DNA of 64,000 nucleotides from Sabulitectum sp036743055 (GCA_036743055.1 DAINQE010000006.1:10873-74872); one strand, 5' to 3'; shown: positions 51,140 through 59,822, counted from the stretch's first letter. Notes: a model not told the origin generated them from the sequence alone. Numbers and translations are program-made.

Positions 51140-53022
51140 TGCATATCCTGCTGGTGTTCCTCTGTGCCTGGAGCCCCAGGTTCAGCCCCATGGTCCTCAC
51201 CAGGCCGCTTACCCCATCTCTGGAACCCCTCTACCAGGAATTCGAACTGGAACCGGTGGACGTTCTCCACTACGACCTCTCCATTGACATCGACCGGGCC
51301 CAGGAGACCATAGACGCAGTTGCGGAGATAACTCTGGTACCCACCGAGAGCGGTCTCACGGAGTTCAAGCTCTACCTGAAGCAGCTCACCGTCACCGAAG
51401 TGACAGGCGCGGCTTCATACGATCATGTGGAGGACTCCCTGTTCATAACGCTGCCAGGTCCTGTGTCTCCTCCTGATACCGTTGAGCTGGTGATCTCCTA
51501 CGGCGGAACTCCCCCGGAGGAATCATGGGGCGGGTTCCACTTCCATCCCCATGCGGTGTACCACATGGGGGTGGGGTTCGTCACCGATCCCTCCATGGGG
51601 AAGTACATGTTCCCCTGCCACGACAGGCCCTCCGACAAGGCCACCTTCGATTTCCATATCACCGTGCCTGACACCCTCTATGCAGTGGCCAACGGCGATT
51701 CAGCCGGGGTAACCGACAACATGAACGGGACCCTCACCTACCACTGGGCCATGGCCCAGCCCATGTCCACTTATCTGGCCGCCCTGAGCGCCGCGGACTA
51801 CGAGGTTCTCCACGATTCCACCGATTCCAGGATCTTCTACTATGTCTACTCCTGGGACGTGGAGGACGCACTGGGTTCCTACGTTCACGTTGACCAGATG
51901 ATGGCAGCGTTCGAGGCCGCATACGGGCCCTATCCGTGGGACTGCAAGTTCAGCTACGTTCAGACGCCTATTGGAGACATGGAACACCTTTCCCAGGTCT
52001 ATCATCTGGCTTCCGCTGTGAACGGAAACACCAACTACGACTGGCTGCTGGCCCACGAGATGGGCCACATGTGGTGGGGCGACTGCGTCACAGAGAGGTA
52101 CTGGACAGACGTGTGGCTCTCGGAGAGCTTTGCCACCTATTCCGAGGCGATATGGATGGAGACCTGCGGCGAGGAAGAGTATCTGGACTACGTGGTCAAC
52201 AACATCATGAAGCCGTACCTGAACAGCGGAGAGCTTTTCCCCATCGTGGATCCCCAGACACCCGCCGAACTCTGGAGCAACACCACCTACGAGAAAGGCG
52301 CTTCTGTGCTCCACATGCTCCGGATGATCATGGGGGACACCCTTTTCTTCAATGCCTATGAAACCTATTTCAGCGCCCACTCATACAGCACCGCCACCAC
52401 CCAGGACTTCATCGATCACGCAGAGGCACAGTACGGGGATCTGAACTGGTTCTTCGAACAGTGGCTCTACGGGGAGGGATATCCCATATACGACATGGGA
52501 TATGCCTGGGAGCAGCAGGGCGCGCAGTGGCTTCTCACCATAACCGTGGACCAGATACAGACGGTGGACAACTTCTTCCAGATGCCTGTGGAGTTCCTGG
52601 TGCACGGATCCTCCACCGACACCCTGATAACCTTCATGAACGACCAGGAGAACCAGCTGGAGACCTTCCTTCTTCCGTTCCAGCCCGTGTCCGTGGAGTT
52701 CGATCCCCAGGCGAAGATCCTGAGCACCGCCGTCCTCGGCGTGGATGAGCAGTCCTCGCCTCCCCAGGGCGGGGTGAGCACCATGTACCTGGGTCCCAAT
52801 CCCGCAGTGGGCCATTCTTCCATCAACTGGGGCGGTACCGGGGATATGGAGCTTGCTTACTCGGTCTACGATCTCAGCGGCAGGGTGGTGCTGGAGGGGG
52901 TGCTGGAACCTTCTGAGAGAAGCCTCGACCTTTCAGGCATTCCATCGGGAACCTATATAGTGGACGTAACAGCAGCCGGCGGCATACGCCAGGCGGCAAG
53001 ACTGGTGGTCCTGGGAGAATAG
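51136..53022 (+). CDS. Secreted M1-family zinc aminopeptidase with C-terminal sorting tail
   Basis: About 628 aa from the ATG at 51136 (GGAG upstream). Short signal region MMHILLVFLCAWS. Zinc motif HEMGHMWWG with His307, Glu308 and His311, and the third ligand Glu330 in LSESFATYSE. The exopeptidase loop usually GAMEN reads GDMEH, a variation that may affect N-terminus recognition. The final about 80 residues are a Por/FlgD-like tail (LGPNPAVGHSSINW...IPSGTYIVDVTA). Likely an exported peptidase working beside the M28 enzyme. Confidence 0.92.
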   Translation: MMHILLVFLCAWSPRFSPMVLTRPLTPSLEPLYQEFELEPVDVLHYDLSIDIDRAQETIDAVAEITLVPTESGLTEFKLYLKQLTVTEVTGAASYDHVEDSLFITLPGPVSPPDTVELVISYGGTPPEESWGGFHFHPHAVYHMGVGFVTDPSMGKYMFPCHDRPSDKATFDFHITVPDTLYAVANGDSAGVTDNMNGTLTYHWAMAQPMSTYLAALSAADYEVLHDSTDSRIFYYVYSWDVEDALGSYVHVDQMMAAFEAAYGPYPWDCKFSYVQTPIGDMEHLSQVYHLASAVNGNTNYDWLLAHEMGHMWWGDCVTERYWTDVWLSESFATYSEAIWMETCGEEEYLDYVVNNIMKPYLNSGELFPIVDPQTPAELWSNTTYEKGASVLHMLRMIMGDTLFFNAYETYFSAHSYSTATTQDFIDHAEAQYGDLNWFFEQWLYGEGYPIYDMGYAWEQQGAQWLLTITVDQIQTVDNFFQMPVEFLVHGSSTDTLITFMNDQENQLETFLLPFQPVSVEFDPQAKILSTAVLGVDEQSSPPQGGVSTMYLGPNPAVGHSSINWGGTGDMELAYSVYDLSGRVVLEGVLEPSERSLDLSGIPSGTYIVDVTAAGGIRQAARLVVLGE

Positions 53023-53030
53023 GAGGAAAG

Positions 53031-53498
53031 ATGGCCGGCGAAGGACTTCTGGAGAAGGCCGAGAGGGAGCTGGAGAGCAGGGAGCAGGGTAAGCGCCTGG
53101 AGAAAGCCCCCCGGAAAAAGCCCCCGGCATTCAAGTACTGGATCGCCGCTGTTCTGCTCCTGGTCCTTGCGGGAAGCGCCTGGCGGGCCTGGAACGAGAT
53201 CAGGCGGATGAACACCCCGCCGGACGTACCTGAGGAGGTGCTGGTGGAGAACATGGGCGGCTATCTCTTCATAACCGTATCCAAGCTTAACTCCCACATC
53301 GAAGGGAGTGGGGAGATACCCGCAGGAGAGGAGGACTTCCTGGGGTGGGACGACCCATCCGTGGAGTACGCGGTTAATGGAAGCGAGTACTCCGTATCCG
53401 TGATCCACACGGACACCACCCTGGTGTGGCATTCAGGGGAGGACCCCGGCAAGTATCTGACCGAGGATGCGTTGAGGCGTATGGGAATAGCAGATTAG
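53031..53498 (+). CDS. Single-pass membrane protein of unknown function
   Basis: 155 aa. A charged N-terminal helix (GLLEKAERELESREQGKRLE), one transmembrane segment (YWIAAVLLLVLAGSAW) and a small soluble C-terminal domain. It starts 8 nt after the M1 peptidase with AGGAGGAAAG upstream, so is probably co-transcribed. No family recognised. Confidence 0.72.
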   Translation: MAGEGLLEKAERELESREQGKRLEKAPRKKPPAFKYWIAAVLLLVLAGSAWRAWNEIRRMNTPPDVPEEVLVENMGGYLFITVSKLNSHIEGSGEIPAGEEDFLGWDDPSVEYAVNGSEYSVSVIHTDTTLVWHSGEDPGKYLTEDALRRMGIAD

Positions 53499-53532
53499 TG
53501 CAGGATTAGCAAGTACATCAGCTCTTACTTTC

Positions 53533-53548
53533 TGGCATCTATCTTGCT
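53533..53548 (+). promoter_or_regulatory. Sigma-54-type promoter upstream of the pilin gene
   Basis: TGGCATCTATCTTGCT fits the -24/-12 pattern TGGCAC-N5-TTGCW with GG and GC 10 nt apart. The predicted start is near 53559, just before the AGGAGG ribosome site (53561-53566) and the ATG at 53573. Pilin genes in other bacteria are often sigma-54 dependent. Confidence 0.6.
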
Positions 53549-53572
53549 TTATCTGGGCAGAGGAGGTTTGTC

Positions 53573-54040
53573 ATGAAAAAGGGATTCACACTGATCGAGC
53601 TGATGATAGTCATCCTGATCATCGGCATACTTGCTTCCATCGCCCTGCCCAGGTACATGGACATCACCAAGAAAGCAGAGGCCGCCAGGGTGATAGCCGA
53701 CTTCAGGGTGATACTGGCGGCTTCCCAGATGTGCGTCACCCAGACCGGGGAATACCCCCCCGACTACTACCCCGGTGGTATTCCGAACCAGCTGAGGCCC
53801 TACCTGGCGGACGATTTCTCATTCGATCTCAGGCCTGAACTGGACGTGAGGTACGACTGGGAGAACTGGGTAGTAAACGGGCGGCCCAAGCATCCCCACA
53901 CCGGCATACTCTACGGCGTTTCGGTAACCACCACCGACATCGCCCTGGTGAACGCCATAAGCGAGCTTTACGACGGCGGCTTCCAGTACTCGCTGAACAG
54001 CAACTACACCTTCGTGATAGAGTTCATTCCAGAGGACTGA
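53573..54040 (+). CDS. Type IV pilin/pseudopilin
   Basis: 155 aa. Prepilin leader MKKG ahead of the processed Phe, FTLIELMIVILIIGILASIAL, with the Glu at +5. The rest is a short pilin head with no clear disulphide pair. Could be a major or minor pilin or a type II pseudopilin; no assembly gene is nearby. The 3' end overlaps the convergent lipoprotein gene by 17 nt. Confidence 0.92.
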   Translation: MKKGFTLIELMIVILIIGILASIALPRYMDITKKAEAARVIADFRVILAASQMCVTQTGEYPPDYYPGGIPNQLRPYLADDFSFDLRPELDVRYDWENWVVNGRPKHPHTGILYGVSVTTTDIALVNAISELYDGGFQYSLNSNYTFVIEFIPED

Positions 54041-55151
54041 GCAGCCATATCTGCTGGAAGCCCTCCTGGGGCTCCTCGGCCCATGCGGTGATGTTCCCGC
54101 CCTTGAAGCTGAAGTTCCAGGAAGAACCATCTGTGCGGTCGGTTTCCACCGTTGCCCTGGCATGGAGTTCCCCGGAGGGGTCGAACACCAGGAACTCAGG
54201 GGAGACAGGGCCTCCCAGGAGCACCCACAGATTCCCCTCTTCATCCACCTCCAGCCCCCTGATCATGGGCTTGTATGGATCTGGCTCCAGACTCGGGATG
54301 TCATCTCCCATCACGGACGCCTTTGCGGTGAGTATGAGCCTTTCCGTTTCCAGCTCCTCGGGCGTTCGAAGCACCGGTTCCAGATCCAGTTCGATGGTGA
54401 AGCTCTCGGCACCCAGGGAATCATAGGCGAAGACCCTGGCGTCGGTGCTGCTCCTGGGAGAGATGTAGTAGTGGCCGTCATAGTCGCATGCCATGTCATA
54501 CCCGAACCAGACAAGGCTTACCATGGAGGCCATATCGCCTGGATCGAAGGGAACCCTTTCCTCGAGAAAGGTGAGCAGAGGCTGATCCGAGCCCACGGAG
54601 TCAAGGGTGACCGTTATCACTATCTCCGGTTCTCCCGAGGACTGGTCCAGGTCAAGGTTCTTCCTCATGTAGGTGTTTCCGGAAGCACCCTCCAGACATG
54701 TGGGGGGAGAGCCGAAGGATGGTTCGGAACCAAGCCATTCGCCGGTGGCGTAGTCGAAGAAGTGAACACCAAGGATCTCGCTGCCCTCTCCGGTGAGTGC
54801 AAGTACACCGCTCTCCGTAATGGTCAGGAATGCATTGCCGGCAAGTTCCCCTGGGCCGTTCCCTTCCCGGGAGATCTGCCTGAGGAATTCCCCCTCCGGG
54901 GTATAGACCCTGATGCAGCATGCAGCCCTGTCCAGCACAGCTATATTGCCGTCCGGGCCTGTGACGACTCCCTCTACAGCTCCGAATACCTCCTCCGGCG
55001 GCCCCATTTCAAGACCTATGGCTCCTTTGACGGCAAGTTCCAACAGGGGAGCGTTCAGGTCATCTGAAGCTCTTCCTGTACCTGGTGCGGTGTTCTCACA
55101 TCCCACAGTCAGAATGGTCAGGGATATTGCGGCGCAGATCGTTCCTTTCAT
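54024..55151 (-). CDS. Six-bladed beta-propeller (NHL-like) lipoprotein
   Basis: 375 aa from the ATG at 55151 (AAGGAGG upstream). Lipoprotein signal MKGTICAAISLTILTVGC. Propeller repeats include GAVEGVVTGPDGNIAVLDRA, IRVYTPEGEFLRQISREGNGPGEL and IRGLEVDEEGNLWVLLGG. Such lipoproteins sit on the outer membrane of FCB bacteria; the ligand is unknown. A radical SAM gene lies 46 nt upstream in the same direction. Confidence 0.85.
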   Translation of the reverse strand: MKGTICAAISLTILTVGCENTAPGTGRASDDLNAPLLELAVKGAIGLEMGPPEEVFGAVEGVVTGPDGNIAVLDRAACCIRVYTPEGEFLRQISREGNGPGELAGNAFLTITESGVLALTGEGSEILGVHFFDYATGEWLGSEPSFGSPPTCLEGASGNTYMRKNLDLDQSSGEPEIVITVTLDSVGSDQPLLTFLEERVPFDPGDMASMVSLVWFGYDMACDYDGHYYISPRSSTDARVFAYDSLGAESFTIELDLEPVLRTPEELETERLILTAKASVMGDDIPSLEPDPYKPMIRGLEVDEEGNLWVLLGGPVSPEFLVFDPSGELHARATVETDRTDGSSWNFSFKGGNITAWAEEPQEGFQQIWLLSPLE

Positions 55152-55197
55152 CAGTCCTCCTTGTTTTTCTACAAGGACCGTCAAAAGGCTGAAAACG

Positions 55198-56256
55198 TTA
55201 CTTGCAGCCGGAACCCTGCGCTTTTTCCCTGAGGAGCCTGTCGGTCCTCTTCACGGCCTTTACCCATTCCAGGGCAACTGGAACGTTCAGGGAATAAAGG
55301 TAGTTGTACTCCGGGTAGCAGGACGCGGCGCAGGCGTGGCAGGGGAGAGCATGGTCGGCCAGGTTCCGGAAGGCCTTCTCGAACCCGACTTCCAGGGCGT
55401 TCAGCATCCCCGGGTACTCGCCCATGAGCAGGGAGCAGGGGTAGACGGTGCCGTCCACGTCTATGTTGCAGTAGGTCCTCCCGGCCCTGCATGAAGGGCC
55501 GTAGAACCGCTGGGGCAGCCTGGTCCTTCGGTAGTCGGGCCATTGGGCCGCCGCCTTCAGGTACCTGCTGCTCAAGGCGATGGGCGCCCCCGCCTTCTTC
55601 AGGCGGTAGAGTTCCATGAATGCTTCCGAGTACTCCCCGGGGGAGGGCATCATCTCAGCGGTGTTGCCTCCCAGGGTGTCGTTGTGGTGAAGGGTCTGGA
55701 ACGTGGTAAGGAAGCCGAATTTCTCCGCTGTCTCCATTATCTCCGGGATGAAGCGGATGTTGTTCTTCGTGAGAACGGTGATCGACCAGAGGCGCACCTT
55801 TCCCGAGGCCGTCTCGAAAGCCCTCATCACCTTCTCCCAGCTTCCCTGCTCCCTGTTGGCATCGTGGGCCTCCCTGGGGCCGTCGTAGGAGAGCACCAGG
55901 TGGTCGATGTTCGAAAGGATCCCGTTTCGGGATGGTATGAGGTAACCGTTGGAGTCAAGGCTCACATAAATACCCAGCGACCTTGCGTGGGCGCAGAGCT
56001 CCTCGATGTCGCCCCGGGCCATGGGCTCACCGCCCCATACGCCGATCCGCATGGTGCCGGCCCTGGCCATTTCGGTGATGATCCGTTTCCACTGCCTGGT
56101 GGAGAGGTCAGGCCGGCACCTGGAAGGGATCTGGCAGTATGCGCACCTGCTGGGGCATCTGTCGGTAACGGAAACCATCACGTTAAGGGGTATCCTGGCC
56201 CCGAAAACGCTTCTCAGGGCACCCAGGCCCATCCTCAGCTGCCCTGCAAGGTCCAT
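55198..56256 (-). CDS. Radical SAM protein with SPASM-like C-terminus
   Basis: 352 aa. N-terminal cluster motif CPSRCAYC (CxxxCxxC) and downstream GVWGGEPM, the GGE-type SAM-binding motif. The C-terminal Cys set (CRAGRTYCNIDVDGTVYPC and LPCHACAASC) resembles SPASM/twitch domains that bind extra clusters. Relatives modify peptides (PqqE, sactipeptide maturases) or lipids (HpnH). I found no obvious precursor peptide next to it. Co-directional with the propeller lipoprotein. Confidence 0.85.
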   Translation of the reverse strand: MDLAGQLRMGLGALRSVFGARIPLNVMVSVTDRCPSRCAYCQIPSRCRPDLSTRQWKRIITEMARAGTMRIGVWGGEPMARGDIEELCAHARSLGIYVSLDSNGYLIPSRNGILSNIDHLVLSYDGPREAHDANREQGSWEKVMRAFETASGKVRLWSITVLTKNNIRFIPEIMETAEKFGFLTTFQTLHHNDTLGGNTAEMMPSPGEYSEAFMELYRLKKAGAPIALSSRYLKAAAQWPDYRRTRLPQRFYGPSCRAGRTYCNIDVDGTVYPCSLLMGEYPGMLNALEVGFEKAFRNLADHALPCHACAASCYPEYNYLYSLNVPVALEWVKAVKRTDRLLREKAQGSGCK

Positions 56257-56450
56257 GTTCCCTCCGGTGGCATGTGAAAAAGACTGCGGCGGTCAGTTAA
56301 TATACTAAGGGAATAGGGAGGGGCGCCCCGGAGTATCACCACCAAGGAAGACGGCCATTGACAACGAACCGCCTTCTGAGAATTATCCATACAGTGTCCT
56401 GTTCACTCTGAAACAGGAAAACGCCGAAAGGCAACAAAGGGGAGGTAATC
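56257..56450 (+). promoter_or_regulatory. Promoter and 5'-UTR hairpin of the tandem-domain secreted protein
   Basis: -35 TTGACA (56358-56363), 17-nt spacer, -10 AATTAT (56381-56386). The leader then holds a 7-bp stem TCCTGTT/AACAGGA with an 8-nt loop (56397-56418), and GGGGAGG before the TTG start at 56451. Confidence 0.6.
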
Positions 56451-57074
56451 TTGAGAAGATCCGCAATACTCATGCTGACGCTCATGGTGGCGGGAGCCTT
56501 CGCAGGCACCATCAATATCACCAATGACACAGGCAGCTACGATTTCTACTACGTTTACATCTCGCCATCTTCCTCCGACTCCTGGGGCGACGACTGGCTG
56601 GGTTCCACCGAGATCATCTATCCCGGCAACACCAGAAGCTTCTCGGTGAGCAACAACACCTACGATGTGATGATAGAGGACGAAGACGGCGACACCTACA
56701 CCTTCTGGAACGTCCGCGTCAACGGAACGGTGAACATGGTCGTAGACCTTGGCCACCTGGGCGAGCAGAACTGGGGCGGAGGCTCCTCCAGCTCCGGATC
56801 ATCAGCCGGTCTTGCCCCCATCACCATCGAGAACGACCTTGGCAGCTGGACCATCTGGTACATCTACGGTGATCCCAGCGATTCCCCCTGGGGCGACGAC
56901 CGTCTCGGCTCCGAGCTCCTTCACCCCGGCGAGACAATGACCTTCTACGTTCCCGCAGGGGACTACTACGACTTCAAGGTCGTTGACGAAGACGACGACA
57001 CCTACACCCTCTGGGAGGTCTGGGTAGACAGCGACGGCTTCTACTGGAGCGTCGATCTCTCCGATATGGACTAG
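56451..57074 (+). CDS. Secreted protein with two tandem copies of an unnamed domain
   Basis: 207 aa from a TTG start (GGGGAGG upstream). Signal peptide MRRSAILMLTLMVAGAFA. Two homologous domains of about 80 residues, separated by a GGGSSSSGSS linker: the first contains INITNDTGSYDFYYVYISP and WGDDWLGS, the second ITIENDLGSWTIWYIYG and WGDDRLGS; both continue with PG..(T/S) and a D-E-D-D-TYT segment. It is Trp-, Asp- and Tyr-rich and probably calcium-dependent. I do not recognise the family. A strong terminator follows. Confidence 0.83.
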   Translation: MRRSAILMLTLMVAGAFAGTINITNDTGSYDFYYVYISPSSSDSWGDDWLGSTEIIYPGNTRSFSVSNNTYDVMIEDEDGDTYTFWNVRVNGTVNMVVDLGHLGEQNWGGGSSSSGSSAGLAPITIENDLGSWTIWYIYGDPSDSPWGDDRLGSELLHPGETMTFYVPAGDYYDFKVVDEDDDTYTLWEVWVDSDGFYWSVDLSDMD

Positions 57075-57093
57075 TAAAGGCTGAATGCCTGAG

Positions 57094-57125
57094 GGAGGGG
57101 GCTTACACGGCCCCCTCCTTCTTTT
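57094..57125 (+). terminator. Intrinsic terminator embedded in the nth 3' end
   Basis: 9-bp stem GGAGGGGGC (57094-57102) with GCCCCCTCC (57110-57118), 7-nt loop, then TTCTTTT. It ends the secreted-protein transcript. The loop contains the nth stop codon on the other strand and the right arm encodes the last residues of Nth. Confidence 0.85.
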
Positions 57126-57741
57126 CTGTGTAGAGGCAGAAGCCGGCGAAGGGGCAGATGCCGCACCTGGGATTCCTGGCCCTGCAGACCTGCCTTCCAT
57201 GGGTTATCAGCCGGTGGCTGAACATCGTCTGTTCCTCCTGGGGTATGAGACCCTTCAGGTCCATCTCTATCCTGTCCGGGTTGTCGCTCCCCGAGAGGCC
57301 AAGCCTGCCGGAAAGCCTCTTCACATGGGTATCCACCGTAATGGAAGGTTTGTGGAACACCTCCCCGATTATCACGTTGGCGGTCTTCCTCCCAACGCCG
57401 GGGATCTTCACAAGTTCCTCTATGGTTTCCGGCAGGCCATTGTCCCTGATCCACGCCGCGGCGCCCACGATGGACTTCGACTTGTTCCGGAAGAGGCCTA
57501 TGGTCTTCAGCAGCTCCTGGACATCCTCAAGTTCAGCCTCGGCCAGGGACTCCATGTCAGGATAGCGCTCCCAGAGTCCGGGAGTGGCCTTGTTCACCGC
57601 CTCATCGGTGGTCTGGGCCGAGAGGATGGTGGCTATAACCAGTCTTTCGGGCACCCCCTGGTACTGAAGCTTGCAGAAGGCCTCGGGATAGAGCTCTTCC
57701 AGACCCTGGACGACCATTTTCGCCCTTTCTTCCCTTTTCAT
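57103..57741 (-). CDS. nth: Endonuclease III
   Basis: Base-excision glycosylase/AP lyase for oxidised pyrimidines. 212 aa. Helix-hairpin-helix KIPGVGRKTA with Lys119, catalytic Asp137 in VDTHVKR, and the C-terminal 4Fe-4S cluster C186, C193, C196, C202 (CX6CX2CX5C). Complete, though its last codons form part of the neighbour's terminator. Confidence 0.96.
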   Translation of the reverse strand: MKREERAKMVVQGLEELYPEAFCKLQYQGVPERLVIATILSAQTTDEAVNKATPGLWERYPDMESLAEAELEDVQELLKTIGLFRNKSKSIVGAAAWIRDNGLPETIEELVKIPGVGRKTANVIIGEVFHKPSITVDTHVKRLSGRLGLSGSDNPDRIEMDLKGLIPQEEQTMFSHRLITHGRQVCRARNPRCGICPFAGFCLYTEKKEGAV

Positions 57742-57794
57742 CGGGGCTCCTTTCCTCCATAATCACCGGACACGGAAAAACTGAAAGGTCACAC

Positions 57795-58346
57795 ATGCCG
57801 TTCAATATTGCCTCTGATGAAATCGAAATCCAGGGAGTGCTGCTGGGGAACGTTGATGCTTTCCCCGACGAAAGGGGCAGCTTCAGCGAGGTGTTCCGCT
57901 CCACATGGTTCCCCGGGTGCAACTACCCCGGGGAGACCCAGCTCAACCTTTCCAGAACCGTGAAGGGAGCCCTCAGGGGGCTTCACTTCCACCGCATACA
58001 GCATGACTGGTGGATACCTCTCCAGGGTGAGTTCCAGGCGGCGCTGGCGGACCTGAGGAGGTCGTCCCCCACATTCGGAAAGACCATGGTCTTTACCATT
58101 TCAGGAGAGGGTTCCCGGTGCGTTCTAATCCCTCCGGGGGTGGCCCATGGTTTCCTGGCCCTGGGGAGAGCTTCCCTTCTCTATGCCGTTGACAGGTACT
58201 ACGACGGCTCCGACGAGCAGGGAGTGGCCTGGGACGACGGAAGGCTTGCCATACCCTGGCTGAACCCGGAACCAATACTTTCGGAGAGGGACCTGATCAA
58301 TCCCACGCTTGATGAGCTTGAAAGAGATGGTCTCCTGCCGGACTAG
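57795..58346 (+). CDS. rmlC: dTDP-4-dehydrorhamnose 3,5-epimerase-like protein
   Basis: 183 aa cupin. N-terminal DERGSFSEVFR, catalytic His64 in RGLHFH, SLLYAVDRYYDGSDEQGVAWDD with the catalytic tyrosine region, and IPWLNPEPILSERD. Typical of RmlC. It is solitary: no rmlA, rmlB or rmlD nearby. Its 3' end overlaps the acetyltransferase gene convergently by 4 nt. Confidence 0.9.
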   Translation: MPFNIASDEIEIQGVLLGNVDAFPDERGSFSEVFRSTWFPGCNYPGETQLNLSRTVKGALRGLHFHRIQHDWWIPLQGEFQAALADLRRSSPTFGKTMVFTISGEGSRCVLIPPGVAHGFLALGRASLLYAVDRYYDGSDEQGVAWDDGRLAIPWLNPEPILSERDLINPTLDELERDGLLPD

Positions 58347-59578
58347 ATCTCCCAGTCGAATGATGGTTCCGGCATGGGAAGGGCTTCGTCCAGCATTTCA
58401 AGAAGCCCCGGTGAGGCGTCCACCCGGTCGGTGAAAGGGAGCAGCGATGGCCTGGCGGAACCGTTCCATAACCTTGTGAATGAGTTCACCGAGCACTCCA
58501 GCACAGGCAGCCCGTGGGTAAATCCCTGGGATGCCTCCGTTTCCACTGACAGGTGAACCGTGTAGTCCCCTCCGCAGCCCCTCCAGCCCGGGGAGCCCAA
58601 CAGGTGCTTTCCCACCGGGTCGTGGAGCCTGAGGTTGAAGGATACCGGCTTCCCGCGGCATTTCATTCCGTTCAGGGAGCTTTCCACGGACAGTATCCTG
58701 CACTGGGTCCAGGAGAGGGTACGCACCTCGACCCTTCCTCCGGGGGCCCCCAGGGTCCTTCTGCGGCTCGCCAGGGGCTTTCTGAGAAGCGGCTGCACCT
58801 GGATGCCCGGAGGCTCCGAGAACCTCACCAGGTCGATCTGATCCCCCATGGAAGCCAGCACCAGCATCAGGTCGGTGAACTCCGCGGGTCTTCTGAAGTT
58901 GAGCCATCCCACCGAGACGGGGCCGTTCTCTCCCTCCATTTTCTCGATGAACAGGTGATGGGTGAGTTTCCCGTCCCTGTTCCTGAAGCCCAGGGCGAAG
59001 CCCCCCGGCGAGGTCTCCATGGCCACCTTCGTATAAGCGGGGGTGAGGTTAAGGGAACCGTGGAACCTGTACCTTTCCCTTCTGTTGTCGTGGATCTCCC
59101 GCCAGTCCTCCCCGGTGAGCCTTACGGGCCTGGAGCTCAGTTCGCCGGGAACTGCGATGTCAGAAGGGCGGACCTGGAGTATCCTCCAGTAGGGCATGTT
59201 TGAGAAGCCCAGCCTGTTGTAGAAGCCCTGCTCGAACATTCCCAGCCCGGCGCAGGCGTCGCCCCTCTCGGCGGCCTCCGCCAGGAGAGAGGCGGTGAGA
59301 GTGCCGCCGTGGCCCATCCTGCGTCCGTGCAATGCAACATTCACTGTGTTAATGGAGCAGAAATCCAGTTCACTCCCATGGAGGCAGTGATGAAAGCCGC
59401 CCCTGCCGGATGTGGCCAGGGCCACCGCCCTCCCCCCCTCAAGGGACACCAGGGCGCTTCCCGAGGAGATGAACTCCCCGGCGGCCTTCTCCATTCCCTT
59501 TTCCAGCCATCCCGAGTCCCGCCATGTTGTCAGGCAGTCCTCCAGGTGCTTTGCAGGGTCGTAACGGACTATATCCAT
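58343..59578 (-). CDS. Eis-like GNAT acetyltransferase
   Basis: 411 aa from the ATG at 59578, which has GGGAG 6 nt upstream; the frame is open further but runs across the tRNA gene. The N-terminal half has the GNAT fold (CSINTVNVALHGRRMGHGGTLTASLL, with the Q/RxxGxG/A-type CoA loop, then LGMFEQGFYNRLGF). The middle and C-terminal parts resemble the second GNAT and sterol-carrier-like domains of Eis (VRFSEPPGIQVQPLL). Substrate unknown. Confidence 0.82.
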   Translation of the reverse strand: MDIVRYDPAKHLEDCLTTWRDSGWLEKGMEKAAGEFISSGSALVSLEGGRAVALATSGRGGFHHCLHGSELDFCSINTVNVALHGRRMGHGGTLTASLLAEAAERGDACAGLGMFEQGFYNRLGFSNMPYWRILQVRPSDIAVPGELSSRPVRLTGEDWREIHDNRRERYRFHGSLNLTPAYTKVAMETSPGGFALGFRNRDGKLTHHLFIEKMEGENGPVSVGWLNFRRPAEFTDLMLVLASMGDQIDLVRFSEPPGIQVQPLLRKPLASRRRTLGAPGGRVEVRTLSWTQCRILSVESSLNGMKCRGKPVSFNLRLHDPVGKHLLGSPGWRGCGGDYTVHLSVETEASQGFTHGLPVLECSVNSFTRLWNGSARPSLLPFTDRVDASPGLLEMLDEALPMPEPSFDWEI

Positions 59579-59647
59579 GGGCGCTCCCTTCGGTGGGTAC
59601 CGGGGAATATAAGAAAGGGCCGCAGCCTGGGCTGCGACCCTCTGCTC

Positions 59648-59734
59648 TGGTACCGTGGGGGGGACTTGAACCCCCACAAGGTTGCCCTCACCAGGTCCTG
59701 AACCTGGCGCGTCTGCCAATTCCGCCACCACGGC
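59648..59734 (-). tRNA. tRNA-Leu (anticodon CAG)
   Basis: Reading the - strand: acceptor arm GCCGTGG/CCACGGT with one G-U pair, anticodon stem CCAGG/CCTGG around loop TTCAGGA, a long variable arm typical of leucine tRNAs, a TTCAAGT T-loop, discriminator A and an encoded CCA end. 87 nt including CCA. Confidence 0.96.
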
Positions 59735-59756
59735 TTCGATACCAATCGCAGGCGCA

Positions 59757-59784
59757 ATTATGCAAAAACCCGTGCAGAAGTCAA
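59757..59784 (-). promoter_or_regulatory. Promoter of tRNA-Leu
   Basis: On the - strand: -35 TTGACT (59779-59784), 16-nt spacer, -10 CATAAT (59757-59762). The start would fall about 15 nt upstream of the tRNA 5' end. Confidence 0.7.
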
Positions 59785-59791
59785 TCCCCCC

Positions 59792-59800
59792 TGGTATATT
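59792..59800 (+). promoter_or_regulatory. Extended -10 promoter for smpB operon
   Basis: TGGTATATT matches an extended -10 (TGN TATATT). No good -35 is present. The start would be near 59807, with AAAGGA before the ATG at 59823. Confidence 0.45.
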
Positions 59801-59822
59801 TCCTCCTCGAGAAAGGAACGAC

